Positions 51,922-59,692 of a DNA stretch of 64,000 nt are shown in pieces. The stretch covers positions 1 to 64,000 of the forward strand of contig DASPFV010000106.1 in assembly GCA_035620975.1 (NCBI GenBank), given 5' to 3'. The position numbers and the translations under genes are program-made. Within the stretch, counting starts at the first letter, position 1. Each line of letters begins with the position of its first letter. The DNA comes from DASPFV01 sp035620975. Lineage in GTDB: Bacteria; Acidobacteriota; Vicinamibacteria; Vicinamibacterales; 2-12-FULL-66-21. The notes beneath the pieces were generated by a model. It was not told the origin of the DNA. It was given only the letters and a program-made list of their open reading frames with translations, and made no database searches.

Positions 51922-52812
51922 TCAGCCTGCGTACCCGCTCCGCGCGCGCACGCGGACGCCGGAGCGATTCACCTTGACCTCGATCGCCCGCCATTGTCCG
52001 GTCCCGGTGGCGAGTGATCGTGAGGGCACGTACCCGAGGAGGTACTGATGCCGCAGGTCCTCTGCGATCGTCGTGAGCGTCGGCCCGAGGTCGCGGGCGT
52101 CGCGGACGTGGAACGATCGCCCTCCGGAGATCGCCGCGAGCTCGGCGAAGAGCGGGGGGCGCGCGCGGCCGAAGGCGATCGGATAGATCATCACGTCGCT
52201 GGTCCGGCTGGCCTGCACCGCGTCGTCCGCGGACGCCTGGCTGTATCGGTCGGCGCCATCCGACAGCAGCACGAGCGCCCGGCGTCCGCTGCCCGTCCCG
52301 GTCAGGTCGATCGCGCGGATGATCGCGTCGTGCAGCCCGGTCGTGCCGAACGCATCCAGCGCAGAGAGCGCGGCGTACTGGGCAGCGCGATCGGTCGAGA
52401 GCGGCGCGACCACGTCCACCGTCGATCCGATAGCCAGCAGCACGGCCTGATCGCCCGGCCGCAGGGCGCCGAGGAACAGGCGCCCGGCGGATTTGGCCGC
52501 CGCCAGGCGGTCGCCGGACATGCTGAAGCTCCGGTCGATCGCGAGCGCCACGGACAGCGGGAAGTCCCCCGCCGCGAACGCCGACACCTGCTGCGGCGTC
52601 CCGTCTTCGAGGACCACGAAGTCGTCGCGGCCGAGCCCCTGGACGGCGTTCCCTTTGTCATCGGTCACGCTGGCGTAGACTTCGACGAGCTGGACCCCGG
52701 ACGTGAACTGGCCGGGCCCTTCCGCCGACACCACCAGCACGCCCAGGGCGATGGTGCTAGAATGGCGGAGTACCCAGCGTGTCAGCCAAGGAGCCGTTAT
52801 GGGTCTGGGCAT
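51922..52812 (-). CDS. Secreted VWFA-related protein
   Basis: 296 residues from ATG 52812, chosen because it gives a plausible signal peptide (LRHSSTIALGVLVVSAEG); the alternative GTG at 52740 would remove it. VWFA domain with a MIDAS: LSVALAIDRSFSMSGDR (DxSxS), an acidic second motif (FGTTGLHD) and VLLSDGADRYSQ. The N-terminal VQLVEVYASVTDDKGNAVQGLGRDDFVVLEDGTPQQVSAF and C-terminal YLLGYVPS...RAIEVKVNRSGVRVRARSGYAG match the 'VWFA-related acidobacterial domain' proteins. Its 5' end overlaps tatA and its promoter on the opposite strand. Confidence 0.83.
   Translation of the reverse strand: MPRPITAPWLTRWVLRHSSTIALGVLVVSAEGPGQFTSGVQLVEVYASVTDDKGNAVQGLGRDDFVVLEDGTPQQVSAFAAGDFPLSVALAIDRSFSMSGDRLAAAKSAGRLFLGALRPGDQAVLLAIGSTVDVVAPLSTDRAAQYAALSALDAFGTTGLHDAIIRAIDLTGTGSGRRALVLLSDGADRYSQASADDAVQASRTSDVMIYPIAFGRARPPLFAELAAISGGRSFHVRDARDLGPTLTTIAEDLRHQYLLGYVPSRSLATGTGQWRAIEVKVNRSGVRVRARSGYAG
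52758..52763 (+). promoter_or_regulatory. Extended -10 promoter of tatA
   Basis: TGC-TAGAAT (TG at 52755) is an extended -10; start about 52770. A good Shine-Dalgarno AAGGAG (52788-52793) sits five bases before the tatA ATG at 52799. Confidence 0.6.
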
Positions 52813-52960
52813 TCCGGAACTTCTCGTCATCCTCTTCATCATCATTCTGATCTTCGGAGCAAGCCGCCTGCCCGAGATCGGGCGGGGCATCGGCAAAGGC
52901 ATCCGCAACTTCAAAGAAGCGACGCGGGAGGGTGCGGCGCCAGGGCGCGAGGACCGGTAG
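52799..52960 (+). CDS. tatA: Sec-independent translocase component TatA
   Basis: 53 residues from ATG 52799; strong AAGGAG ribosome site. MGLGIPELLVILFIIILIFGASRLPEIGRGIGKGIRNFKEATREG is the full TatA pattern: one short membrane helix, the FGxxRLPEIG hinge and an amphipathic helix. The C-terminal tail is short (APGREDR). Forms the pore of the Tat system; tatBC not present here. Confidence 0.94.
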   Translation: MGLGIPELLVILFIIILIFGASRLPEIGRGIGKGIRNFKEATREGAAPGREDR

Positions 52961-52992
52961 AGCCGGCCAGCGCCCGCCCTGCCTCCCGCGAC

Positions 52993-54909
52993 TCACAGGA
53001 CCACCCGGCCTTCTCCCACCCGCCGGGTGACACGCTCCCGATCCAGATACTCCAGCAGCGGAATGGCGTACTTGCGCGTGATGCCGTAGCGGTCCTTGAA
53101 GGCGGCGACGTCGATGCGCGCCGGGCCATCCGGCCCTTTCAGCGCGCGTACCTCGGCCTTCAGGCGCTCGAGCGCCTCGGCATGGAAGAGCAGGGTGTCG
53201 AGTTTCACGAGCGTCCGGCGCTTCAGCAGCAGCTTCAGGACACGCTCGGCGACGTCGAGCCGGGTGCGGGCTGCCGTCGCCGCCGCCTGAAGATCCGGCG
53301 GCGCCAGGCCGGCGTCGAGGTAGACGCGCGCAAGCCCCTCTTCGGCGCTCGCTTCCTCCGGTGACAGCGACACCTGGTGTCCGGCGAGCGCCAGCCGGTC
53401 GCGCCCCGCGACCCGTCCTGCCGCCGCGAGCCGTCGCAGGACCTCCTCGAAGACGGCGCCCGCCGCCCGGCCGAACAGCCGCTCACGCGCCTCTTCCCGG
53501 GGCAGTCCCTCCGAAAGCGGTTGCGCGCGGTGGTGCGCCTCGAGCTCGGTCACGAGGCGGGCCGTGAGGTGCTCGAGCACGGCTGGCGCGACCAGCAGGT
53601 TCTCCACAGCCGACGCGCGGCCCGACTGCACGAGGGCGCGCCCGAGCGCGTCTGCGGCAGCCTGGGTGAGCCCGGCGCGCTCGACCAGGGCGCCACGCGG
53701 CAGCCCGCCCGCCCCACGCTCCTCGACGAAGACCGTCACCGCCTCGTCCTCTCGCGAGTCGAGCCTGCGGAACCGCTCGATTGCCGACGGCGTACGGATC
53801 GCGGTCCTCGGCGGATGCGGATCGAGCACGACCCCGCCGCCGATAGTGACCGTCGGGGAATAGGCGCGCACGATGAAGCGATCGCCGCGGGTGACGACGG
53901 CGGGCGCCTCGAGCCGGATCCGGGCGTAGGCGGAAGCCCCCGGCTCCACCTCCGCCGCCGGACCCGCGCCGGCGACGACGGACGAGAGCGCTACCCGACC
54001 GAGCAGCTCGCTCGTGCCCGAGTGAAACCGCACGCGGGCTCCGTGCCGTAACGGGCGGGCATCACCCAGCAGCTCGAGGCGGACGTCGAGGCGGCGCGAC
54101 GCGTCGAACGCTCCAGGCTCGCAGAGCGTCGCGCCCCTCGAGAGGTCGGCGACGTCGACGCCGCTGAGGTTGACGGCCAGACGATGCCCGGCTGAGGCTT
54201 CGGTGGCGGGCTCGCCGTGCACCTGCATGCCGCGAACCTTCACCGGACGACCCGCCGGCAGCGCGGTGAGATCCTGTCCTTCGCGCATGACGCCGGCTAC
54301 GAGAGTCCCGGTCACCACCGTGCCGAACCCTTTCACGCTGAAGACGCGGTCCACCGGCAACCGCGCGGGGCTGTCGGCCCTGCGCGGCGGGACGGCGGCC
54401 GCAAGGGTCTCGAGCGTGCGGCGCAGTTCGTCGAGCCCCCGGCCGGATCGGGCCGACACCGCAACCACCGGCGCGCCTTCCAGGAACGACCCCTGGATCA
54501 GCTCCCTCGCCTCCAGCGCAGCCAGCTCGACCATCTCGTCATCGGCAAGATCCGCCTTCGTCAGGACGATCAGGCCGGCGGGCACCTGGAGCAGGCGGCA
54601 GATCTGAAAGTGCTCGCGCGTCTGGGGCATGACCGACTCGTCGGCCGCGATCACCAGCATCGCCAGATCGATGCCGCCAGCGCCGGCCAGCATGTTCTTG
54701 ACGAACCGCTCGTGGCCGGGCACGTCCACGAAAGCGAGCGTCGTCCCCCCCGCGCGCAGGTGAGCGAATCCCAGGTCGATCGTGATCCCGCGCTCCTGCT
54801 CTTCTTTCAGACGATCCGGGTCCGTCCCCGTGAGCGCCCGCACGAGCGCGCTCTTCCCGTGATCGATGTGACCGGCCGTTCCGATGACCACCGATCGGTC
54901 GCGCATCAT
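52993..54909 (-). CDS. selB: Selenocysteine-specific elongation factor SelB
   Basis: 638 residues from ATG 54909, overlapping the rnr stop as ATGA; the open frame upstream is inside rnr. GTPase domain: IGTAGHIDHGKSALVRALTGTDPDRLKEEQERGITIDLGFA, DVPGHERFVKNML and TKADLADDEM. Domains II and III follow; the C-terminus (from about 400) has winged-helix repeats (ALVERAGLTQAAADALGRALVQSG; IDVAAFKDRYGITRKYAIPLLEYLDRERVTRRVG) that bind the SECIS hairpin. Implies selenocysteine use; selA, selD and selC are not in the window. Confidence 0.95.
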   Translation of the reverse strand: MMRDRSVVIGTAGHIDHGKSALVRALTGTDPDRLKEEQERGITIDLGFAHLRAGGTTLAFVDVPGHERFVKNMLAGAGGIDLAMLVIAADESVMPQTREHFQICRLLQVPAGLIVLTKADLADDEMVELAALEARELIQGSFLEGAPVVAVSARSGRGLDELRRTLETLAAAVPPRRADSPARLPVDRVFSVKGFGTVVTGTLVAGVMREGQDLTALPAGRPVKVRGMQVHGEPATEASAGHRLAVNLSGVDVADLSRGATLCEPGAFDASRRLDVRLELLGDARPLRHGARVRFHSGTSELLGRVALSSVVAGAGPAAEVEPGASAYARIRLEAPAVVTRGDRFIVRAYSPTVTIGGGVVLDPHPPRTAIRTPSAIERFRRLDSREDEAVTVFVEERGAGGLPRGALVERAGLTQAAADALGRALVQSGRASAVENLLVAPAVLEHLTARLVTELEAHHRAQPLSEGLPREEARERLFGRAAGAVFEEVLRRLAAAGRVAGRDRLALAGHQVSLSPEEASAEEGLARVYLDAGLAPPDLQAAATAARTRLDVAERVLKLLLKRRTLVKLDTLLFHAEALERLKAEVRALKGPDGPARIDVAAFKDRYGITRKYAIPLLEYLDRERVTRRVGEGRVVL

Positions 54910-57203
54910 TGTCGCCGGTTGCGGGACGCGCGTTCCTTCCTGCCGGGCCGCTGCTTCCGCTGACGACGTCGATCGGCCTTCGTCTGCGCCGCCCGGGGGG
55001 CTCCCGGGCGGTTCTCCGGGCGAGCCTGGCTGCGGCGCGGTCCGCGGTTGGCCTCGGATGCCCGCACGGCCTCCAGGATCTCGGACAGGCCCAGATCGAC
55101 TTGCCGGCGCTCCATGTCCACCTTGATCACCTGCACCGTGACCCGGTCGCCCAGCCGGTAGACCTTCCCCGTGTTCTCGCCACGCAGCACGTGCGAGCGG
55201 TCGACGAACCGGTAATAGTCGTCCGCCATGGTGGAGACGTGCACCAGCCCTTCCACGAAGTGCTCGACGAGCTCGATGTACAGCCCGAACGCGGTCACGC
55301 CCGTGATGTAGCCCTCGAACTCGTCGCCCACCTTGTCCGCCATGAACCGGACCTTCTTCCACTGCACCAGCTCCCGCTCGGCGTCGTCGGCGCGACGCTC
55401 GCGATCGGAGGTGTGGCGCGCCATCTCCGGCAGATCCTCCTCCAGCTCGGAGCGACGCTCGTCGTCCATGCGCCCGCGGCGCGACTCCCGGAGCGCGCGG
55501 TGCACGATGAGATCCGGATACCGGCGGATCGGGGAGGTGAAGTGGGTGTAGCTCTGCGCTGCCAGGCCGAAGTGCCCGAGGTTGGAGGGGTCGTAGCGCG
55601 CCTTCTGCATGGTCCGGAGCATGAGGAACGCGATCGGCTTCTCCTCCGGAGTGCCGCGCATCCGCTCGACGAGCTTCTGGAAGTGCCTCGGCCGGACATC
55701 CTCCGGCGGCGCGGCGAGGCTGTAGCCGAGCGTCGAGATGAACGCCTCGAACTCCCCCACCTTGAGCGGATCCGGCTTCTCGTGAATGCGGAAGACGCTT
55801 GGAACCTGTTCGTCGTCGAGGTGCTGCGCGACCGTCTCGTTGGCCACGAGCATGAACTCCTCGATGAGACGATGCGCGACGTTGCGCTCGAGGGCGACGA
55901 TCTCCTCCACGGCGCCTTCGTCGTCGAGCACGATCTCGGGCTCCTTCAGGTCGAAGTCGATGGAGCCGCGGCGGTGCCGGCGCCGGTTGAGGATCTCGAA
56001 CAACTCCCGCATGCGTTCGAAAAAGGGCACGAGCTCGCGGTAGCGGGCGATCGTCCCCGGGTCGCGATCCGTGAGGATGGCATTCACGTCCGTGTAGGTC
56101 ATCCGGGCGTTGCTGTGGATGACCCCGTCGTGGAGCTCGTACCGCACGACCGTGCCGCGGCGATCGATCTCCATCAGGCAGCTCTGCACCAGACGATCCA
56201 CCTGAGGCTTGAGGCTGCACAGGCCCGTGGCCAGCTCCGGCGGGAACATGTGCACGGCGCGTTCCGGAAAATACACGGACGTTCCCCGCTCGTAGGCTTC
56301 CTCGTCGAGCGCCGCCCCTTCCTGGACGTAGTGCGCGACGTCCGCAATGTGCACGCCGAGCCAATAGCTGCCGTTCTCGAGCACCTCCAGGGTGATCGCG
56401 TCATCGAAGTCGCGCGCGTGCTCTCCGTCGATCGTGACGGTGAGCCAGCCGCGGAAATCGGTTCGGCCCTGGAGGTCGCGCTCGCGGACCTCGGCGCCGA
56501 GGCGGCGCGCCTCCTCCACGGCCGCCGCCCCGTGCTCGTCGGGAATGCCGTATTTGCGGATGATGATCTGCGTGTCGACACCCGGCTCGTCGATGTCGCC
56601 CAGCACCTCGATGATGCGCCCGAGCGGACCCCGCGCCGGCGTCGGCCACCTTGTGATCTCCACCGTCACCATGTCTCCGGGCGTCGCGTCGAGCCGCTCG
56701 CCGCCCGGAATCTGCACGTCCATGATCAGCCGCCGGTCGAACGGGACGACGTAGCCCATGCCGGCGTCGTCGAGGTCGAAGCGCCCGACCACCGTTCCGG
56801 AGCCGCGCTCGAGGATGCGGAGGATGCGCCCTTCCGCGCCACGATCGGTGACGCGCTCGATCCGGGCGACCACCCGATCGCCGTGCATCGCCTGATTGAG
56901 GTTCGACCCGGCGATGTAGATGTCCCCGCTGACGTCCTCCAGCGGACGGTCCGGCACGACGAACCCGAATCCGCGGGGATGGGTCGTAATCCGGCCGACC
57001 GCCAGATTCATCCGGTCCGGGAGCCCGAACCGGCTGCCGCGGGTCTCGATGAGGTCGCCCGTGCCGACCAGCTCCTTGAGCAGGCGTTTCATCGTGGATC
57101 GCTGGTCGCGCGGTATCTTCAGCCGCTGCAGCAGTTCGCGCGGAGTGGCCGGGTGCTCCACCTTCTCGCGTATCAGCTTGAGCAGTTGCTCGTGGGTCAA
57201 CAT
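54906..57203 (-). CDS. rnr: Ribonuclease R
   Basis: 765 residues from ATG 57203. N-terminal winged helix (LLKLIREKVEHPATPRELLQRLKIP), two cold-shock domains (GRITTHPRGFGFVVPD...DIYIAGSNLNQAMHGDRVV), RNB catalytic domain with the acidic cluster IDGEHARDFDDAITLE, SYTHFTSPIRRYPDLIVHR and an S1 domain (FEGYITGVTAFGLYIELVEHFVEGLVHVSTM). A basic Arg/Lys/Gln tail (ADRRRQRKQRPGRKERASRNRRQ) follows as in enterobacterial RNase R. 3'-5' exoribonuclease of structured RNA. Coupled to selB. Confidence 0.95.
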   Translation of the reverse strand: MLTHEQLLKLIREKVEHPATPRELLQRLKIPRDQRSTMKRLLKELVGTGDLIETRGSRFGLPDRMNLAVGRITTHPRGFGFVVPDRPLEDVSGDIYIAGSNLNQAMHGDRVVARIERVTDRGAEGRILRILERGSGTVVGRFDLDDAGMGYVVPFDRRLIMDVQIPGGERLDATPGDMVTVEITRWPTPARGPLGRIIEVLGDIDEPGVDTQIIIRKYGIPDEHGAAAVEEARRLGAEVRERDLQGRTDFRGWLTVTIDGEHARDFDDAITLEVLENGSYWLGVHIADVAHYVQEGAALDEEAYERGTSVYFPERAVHMFPPELATGLCSLKPQVDRLVQSCLMEIDRRGTVVRYELHDGVIHSNARMTYTDVNAILTDRDPGTIARYRELVPFFERMRELFEILNRRRHRRGSIDFDLKEPEIVLDDEGAVEEIVALERNVAHRLIEEFMLVANETVAQHLDDEQVPSVFRIHEKPDPLKVGEFEAFISTLGYSLAAPPEDVRPRHFQKLVERMRGTPEEKPIAFLMLRTMQKARYDPSNLGHFGLAAQSYTHFTSPIRRYPDLIVHRALRESRRGRMDDERRSELEEDLPEMARHTSDRERRADDAERELVQWKKVRFMADKVGDEFEGYITGVTAFGLYIELVEHFVEGLVHVSTMADDYYRFVDRSHVLRGENTGKVYRLGDRVTVQVIKVDMERRQVDLGLSEILEAVRASEANRGPRRSQARPENRPGAPRAAQTKADRRRQRKQRPGRKERASRNRRQ

Positions 57204-57233
57204 GGTCTTGATTGTTACTCACCTTCTGTCTGT

Positions 57234-57297
57234 CAGCCCCCGCTCAGACGCATTCCGGTGCCGAGGCGTCCGGCTGAACCCCTGGAAGCGGGGGCTG
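57234..57297. other. Long nested hairpin in the rnr-sigma divergent spacer
   Basis: An 11-bp perfect inverted repeat CAGCCCCCGCT/AGCGGGGGCTG (57234-57244 and 57287-57297) encloses a second pair GACGC/GCGTC (57247-57251, 57266-57270). No T tract, so not an intrinsic terminator. It would lie in the 5' UTR of one or both divergent transcripts. Confidence 0.6.
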
Positions 57298-57312
57298 GGA
57301 GCTGGTAGCTTC
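57292..57312. repeat. Short heptamer array upstream of the sigma gene
   Basis: Three units GGGCTGG, GAGCTGG, TAGCTTC in phase, partly inside the hairpin arm. Similar to the AGCT-type arrays at 47078 and 58033. Confidence 0.5.
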
Positions 57313-57333
57313 GTCCAAATCTTCCCAACCCGG

Positions 57334-57987
57334 ATGTCCCTCGCCGAGTCTACTGAACGTGTGACCGCAACGGACGCTGCTGAGGTTCCGGACCTGGACC
57401 TGGTGCGCCGGGCGCAGGACGGAGATGCCGCGGCGTTCGGGGAGCTGGTCGAACGCCACCGGCGGGCCGTCTTCCGCGCAGCCGTGGCGGCCACCCGCAA
57501 CCCCGCGGAGGCTGACGACGTGGCCCAGGAAGCGTTCGTGACGGCCTACCGGAAGCTCTCCGGGTTCCGGGGCGACTCCAGCTTCAGGACGTGGATGCTC
57601 TCGATCGCCTGGCGGAAAGCGCTCGATCGCCGCAAGAGCGTGGCGCGCTGGCTTCGCATGACGGTGACGCCGGGAGATGCGGCGGAGACGACGGCCGACA
57701 TGATGGACAGGGTACCTGCGGCAGCGCGCTCGCAGGAAGACGCGCTCGCGGCGGCCGAACTGCAGAAGGCGCTGCGCCGCCTGATCCAGAGCCTGCCGCG
57801 CAAGCTTCGAGACGCACTCCTGCTGGCCGGCTCCGGCGAATACTCGTACGACGAGATTGGTCAGATGCTCGGCGTGCCTGTCGGGACGGTGAAGTGGCGC
57901 GTCTCGGAAGCCCGCCGCGTGCTGAAGCAGAAGCTCGCCTCGATCGGCCACGCCGGGCGGGCGGGCCTGGAAGGCCGAGGGCCGTGA
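57334..57987 (+). CDS. ECF-type RNA polymerase sigma factor
   Basis: 217 residues from ATG 57334; the long upstream frame is an rnr shadow. Sigma region 2: DLVRRAQDGDAAAFGELVERHRRAVFRAAVAATRNPAEADDVAQEAFVTAYRKLSGFRGDSSFRTWMLSIAWRKALDRRK. Region 4: LPRKLRDALLLAGSGEYSYDEIGQMLGVPVGTVKWRVSEARRVLKQKL. The linker is about 60 residues. Followed by a membrane protein in anti-sigma position. Confidence 0.92.
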   Translation: MSLAESTERVTATDAAEVPDLDLVRRAQDGDAAAFGELVERHRRAVFRAAVAATRNPAEADDVAQEAFVTAYRKLSGFRGDSSFRTWMLSIAWRKALDRRKSVARWLRMTVTPGDAAETTADMMDRVPAAARSQEDALAAAELQKALRRLIQSLPRKLRDALLLAGSGEYSYDEIGQMLGVPVGTVKWRVSEARRVLKQKLASIGHAGRAGLEGRGP

Positions 57988-58032
57988 CCGAATCTGCCGC
58001 GGGCTCGCCGCCCGCGGCTTGCGAGTCGACGG

Positions 58033-58060
58033 CTGGAAGCTGGCAGCTGAGAGCTGAAGG
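58033..58060. repeat. Heptamer array (CTGxxAG x4) between sigma and the following gene
   Basis: Four contiguous units CTGGAAG, CTGGCAG, CTGAGAG, CTGAAGG, ending nine bases before the start at 58070. Confidence 0.8.
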
Positions 58061-58069
58061 ATTTCTCAG

Positions 58070-58627
58070 ATGGTGACGCCGGAAAACAGGCGGCTGGACG
58101 AGGCGATCGATCGCGCGGTGCGTGAGCTCGTGCAGTTGGATCCGCCTCCCGCCCTGCGCGCCCGTGTCCTCTCGCGGCTCGATGGGTCATCCCGACGACC
58201 CGCGATCTGGCCGCGGCTGGCGGCTGCGGCGGCTGGCCTGGTCATCGTGATCGGGTGGTTCCTGCTCCGTGAGGCGCCGCCGGACGGACAGGTCGCGCCC
58301 GCGCCGCAGAGTGCGGCAACGTCGGAAACCCCGGCCGCCGTCCCGGCCGTGCCCCATCCGCCGGAGCCCGGGCCGGCAGCGGTGCGACCGCCGACGCGCG
58401 CGCCGGCGCCGCCCGTCGCAGCCTCCCGCTTCGACCAGCCGATCACGGCGGCGAGTCTGCCGGAGGTCGCGACGAACGGATTCGCGCGACTCGAGGCGAT
58501 CGCGAGGATCGAGTTCGCGACGATCGAGCCGGCTCTCGTGCTGCCGCCGCCTCTCGAGGTGACTCCGATGCCGGCGCTTGCATCGGTGACCGTAGAACCC
58601 CTGCCTGCCCCAGGCGGGCCGAACTGA
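58070..58627 (+). CDS. Single-span membrane protein in anti-sigma position
   Basis: 185 residues from ATG 58070. A cytoplasmic N-terminus (ENRRLDEAIDRAVRELVQLDPPPALRARVLSRL), one membrane helix (LAAAAAGLVIVIGWFLL, about 50-66) and a Pro/Ala-rich periplasmic part. No HxxxCxxC zinc motif, so it is not a standard ZAS anti-sigma factor. Placement right after an ECF sigma gene and the topology fit an anti-sigma role; this is inference. Confidence 0.7.
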   Translation: MVTPENRRLDEAIDRAVRELVQLDPPPALRARVLSRLDGSSRRPAIWPRLAAAAAGLVIVIGWFLLREAPPDGQVAPAPQSAATSETPAAVPAVPHPPEPGPAAVRPPTRAPAPPVAASRFDQPITAASLPEVATNGFARLEAIARIEFATIEPALVLPPPLEVTPMPALASVTVEPLPAPGGPN

Positions 58628-58642
58628 GACAAGAGGAGTGTT

Positions 58643-59251
58643 ATGCGCAGACATGCTGTCGTTCTGGGTCTCGCGGCGATTCTGGCGGCGCCGCTCGCTG
58701 CCGAGGAGCCGCAGCCGCCGGCCCAAGTCACCCCCGCGCCAGCGCCAGCAGACAGGCCGCCGCCGGCATCGCGCCCCGAACGGGGGCAGCCGCTGAACGT
58801 GCGGATCGAGCTGACGATCACGGATCAGGTCGGCCCCGGCGAACCCTCGCGCAAGGTGGTCACGGTGCTCGTCGCAGACGGCCATGAGACGAGCATCCGC
58901 ACGAGCGGGTGGATCATGGCGCCGGGCAGAGACCGGCGCGACGTCGCGATCAACGTCGACGCGAGCCCGACGATCCTGAAGGACAACGTCATCCGGTTGA
59001 ACCTCGGCCTCCAGTACCAGCCGACGGGCACGGGTTTCGTGCGGGCCGCCTCCGAGCCCGCACCGGCCGAACCGGGCGACGCCGGGTCCCAGCGCCCCGC
59101 GGCGGCCGACGGCACCCTGTCTCAGACCATGCTCAACGAACGGATCGTGACGATCCTCGAGAACGGGAAGCCGCTGGTGATCTCGCAGGCCGCCGATCCG
59201 GTCTCGGATCGGCGGATGACGGTGGAAGCGAAGGCGACGATTCAGCGATAG
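58643..59251 (+). CDS. Secreted protein of the sigma cassette
   Basis: 202 residues from ATG 58643 with signal peptide VVLGLAAILAAPLAAEE. The mature protein begins with a Pro-rich stretch and then strand-rich sequence: LNVRIELTITDQVGPGEPSRKVVTVLVADGHETSIRTSG, VAINVDASPTILKDNVIRLNLGLQYQP and a C-terminal VTILENGKPLVISQAADPVSDRRMTVEAKATIQ. This resembles short beta-rich periplasmic domains, but I cannot name a family. Ends 15 bases from a convergent gene. Confidence 0.68.
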   Translation: MRRHAVVLGLAAILAAPLAAEEPQPPAQVTPAPAPADRPPPASRPERGQPLNVRIELTITDQVGPGEPSRKVVTVLVADGHETSIRTSGWIMAPGRDRRDVAINVDASPTILKDNVIRLNLGLQYQPTGTGFVRAASEPAPAEPGDAGSQRPAAADGTLSQTMLNERIVTILENGKPLVISQAADPVSDRRMTVEAKATIQR

Positions 59252-59266
59252 CGCACGTCCGGCCGG

Positions 59267-59674
59267 CTACTGCGTGGACGCGACGCGAATCGCCTCGAGC
59301 GCGTCGTTGGCCCTCGAGTTCGCCGCGCCGTCCAGCTTTCCGGCGAGCCGCTGCGCTTCTTCCACGTGGGCGAGCGCCGCCGCGATGCTGCCGGCAGCGG
59401 CGTTGCGGCCGTGCTGCTGGTACCGCTCGCGGATGCGGCGCAGCGGTATCTTCGCGTTCTCGAGGTTCCGGCTCGCGTCGCCGAAGTTGTTGTTGTACAG
59501 GCTGACGCGGGCCTCGAGGATGTGGCCGCGCGTCTCCGCGAGGTCGAGCTGCTGCCTGACGTCGTCGAGCGTGCGCTCGACAGCGAGCCGGCCGGACGCG
59601 CCCCACGCGAAGCCGAGCCCCAGCGTCACGATCAGCAGGGCAGCGCTCGACAGCACCAGTCTCCGGCGAGTCAC
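59267..59674 (-). CDS. Membrane-anchored coiled-coil protein
   Basis: 135 residues from ATG 59674. N-terminal hydrophobic anchor (LVLSSAALLIVTLGLGFAWGASG) and a long helical part: VERTLDDVRQQLDLAETRGHILEARVSLYNNNFGDASRNLENAKIPLRRIRERYQQHG, then AALAHVEEAQRLAGKLDGAANSRANDALEAIRVAS. No known family. Eighteen bases downstream of the glycerate kinase gene. Confidence 0.68.
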   Translation of the reverse strand: MTRRRLVLSSAALLIVTLGLGFAWGASGRLAVERTLDDVRQQLDLAETRGHILEARVSLYNNNFGDASRNLENAKIPLRRIRERYQQHGRNAAAGSIAAALAHVEEAQRLAGKLDGAANSRANDALEAIRVASTQ

Positions 59675-59692
59675 CCGGAAATCCTCACGGTA

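Noticed and set aside
52993..56364. 1123-residue frame as one protein
   Set aside because: The first 485 residues are a shadow of rnr; SelB starts at 54909 with a clear G1 motif.
57234..57297. Riboswitch in front of the sigma gene
   Set aside because: Only a nested hairpin is visible; no conserved riboswitch core motif can be recognised.
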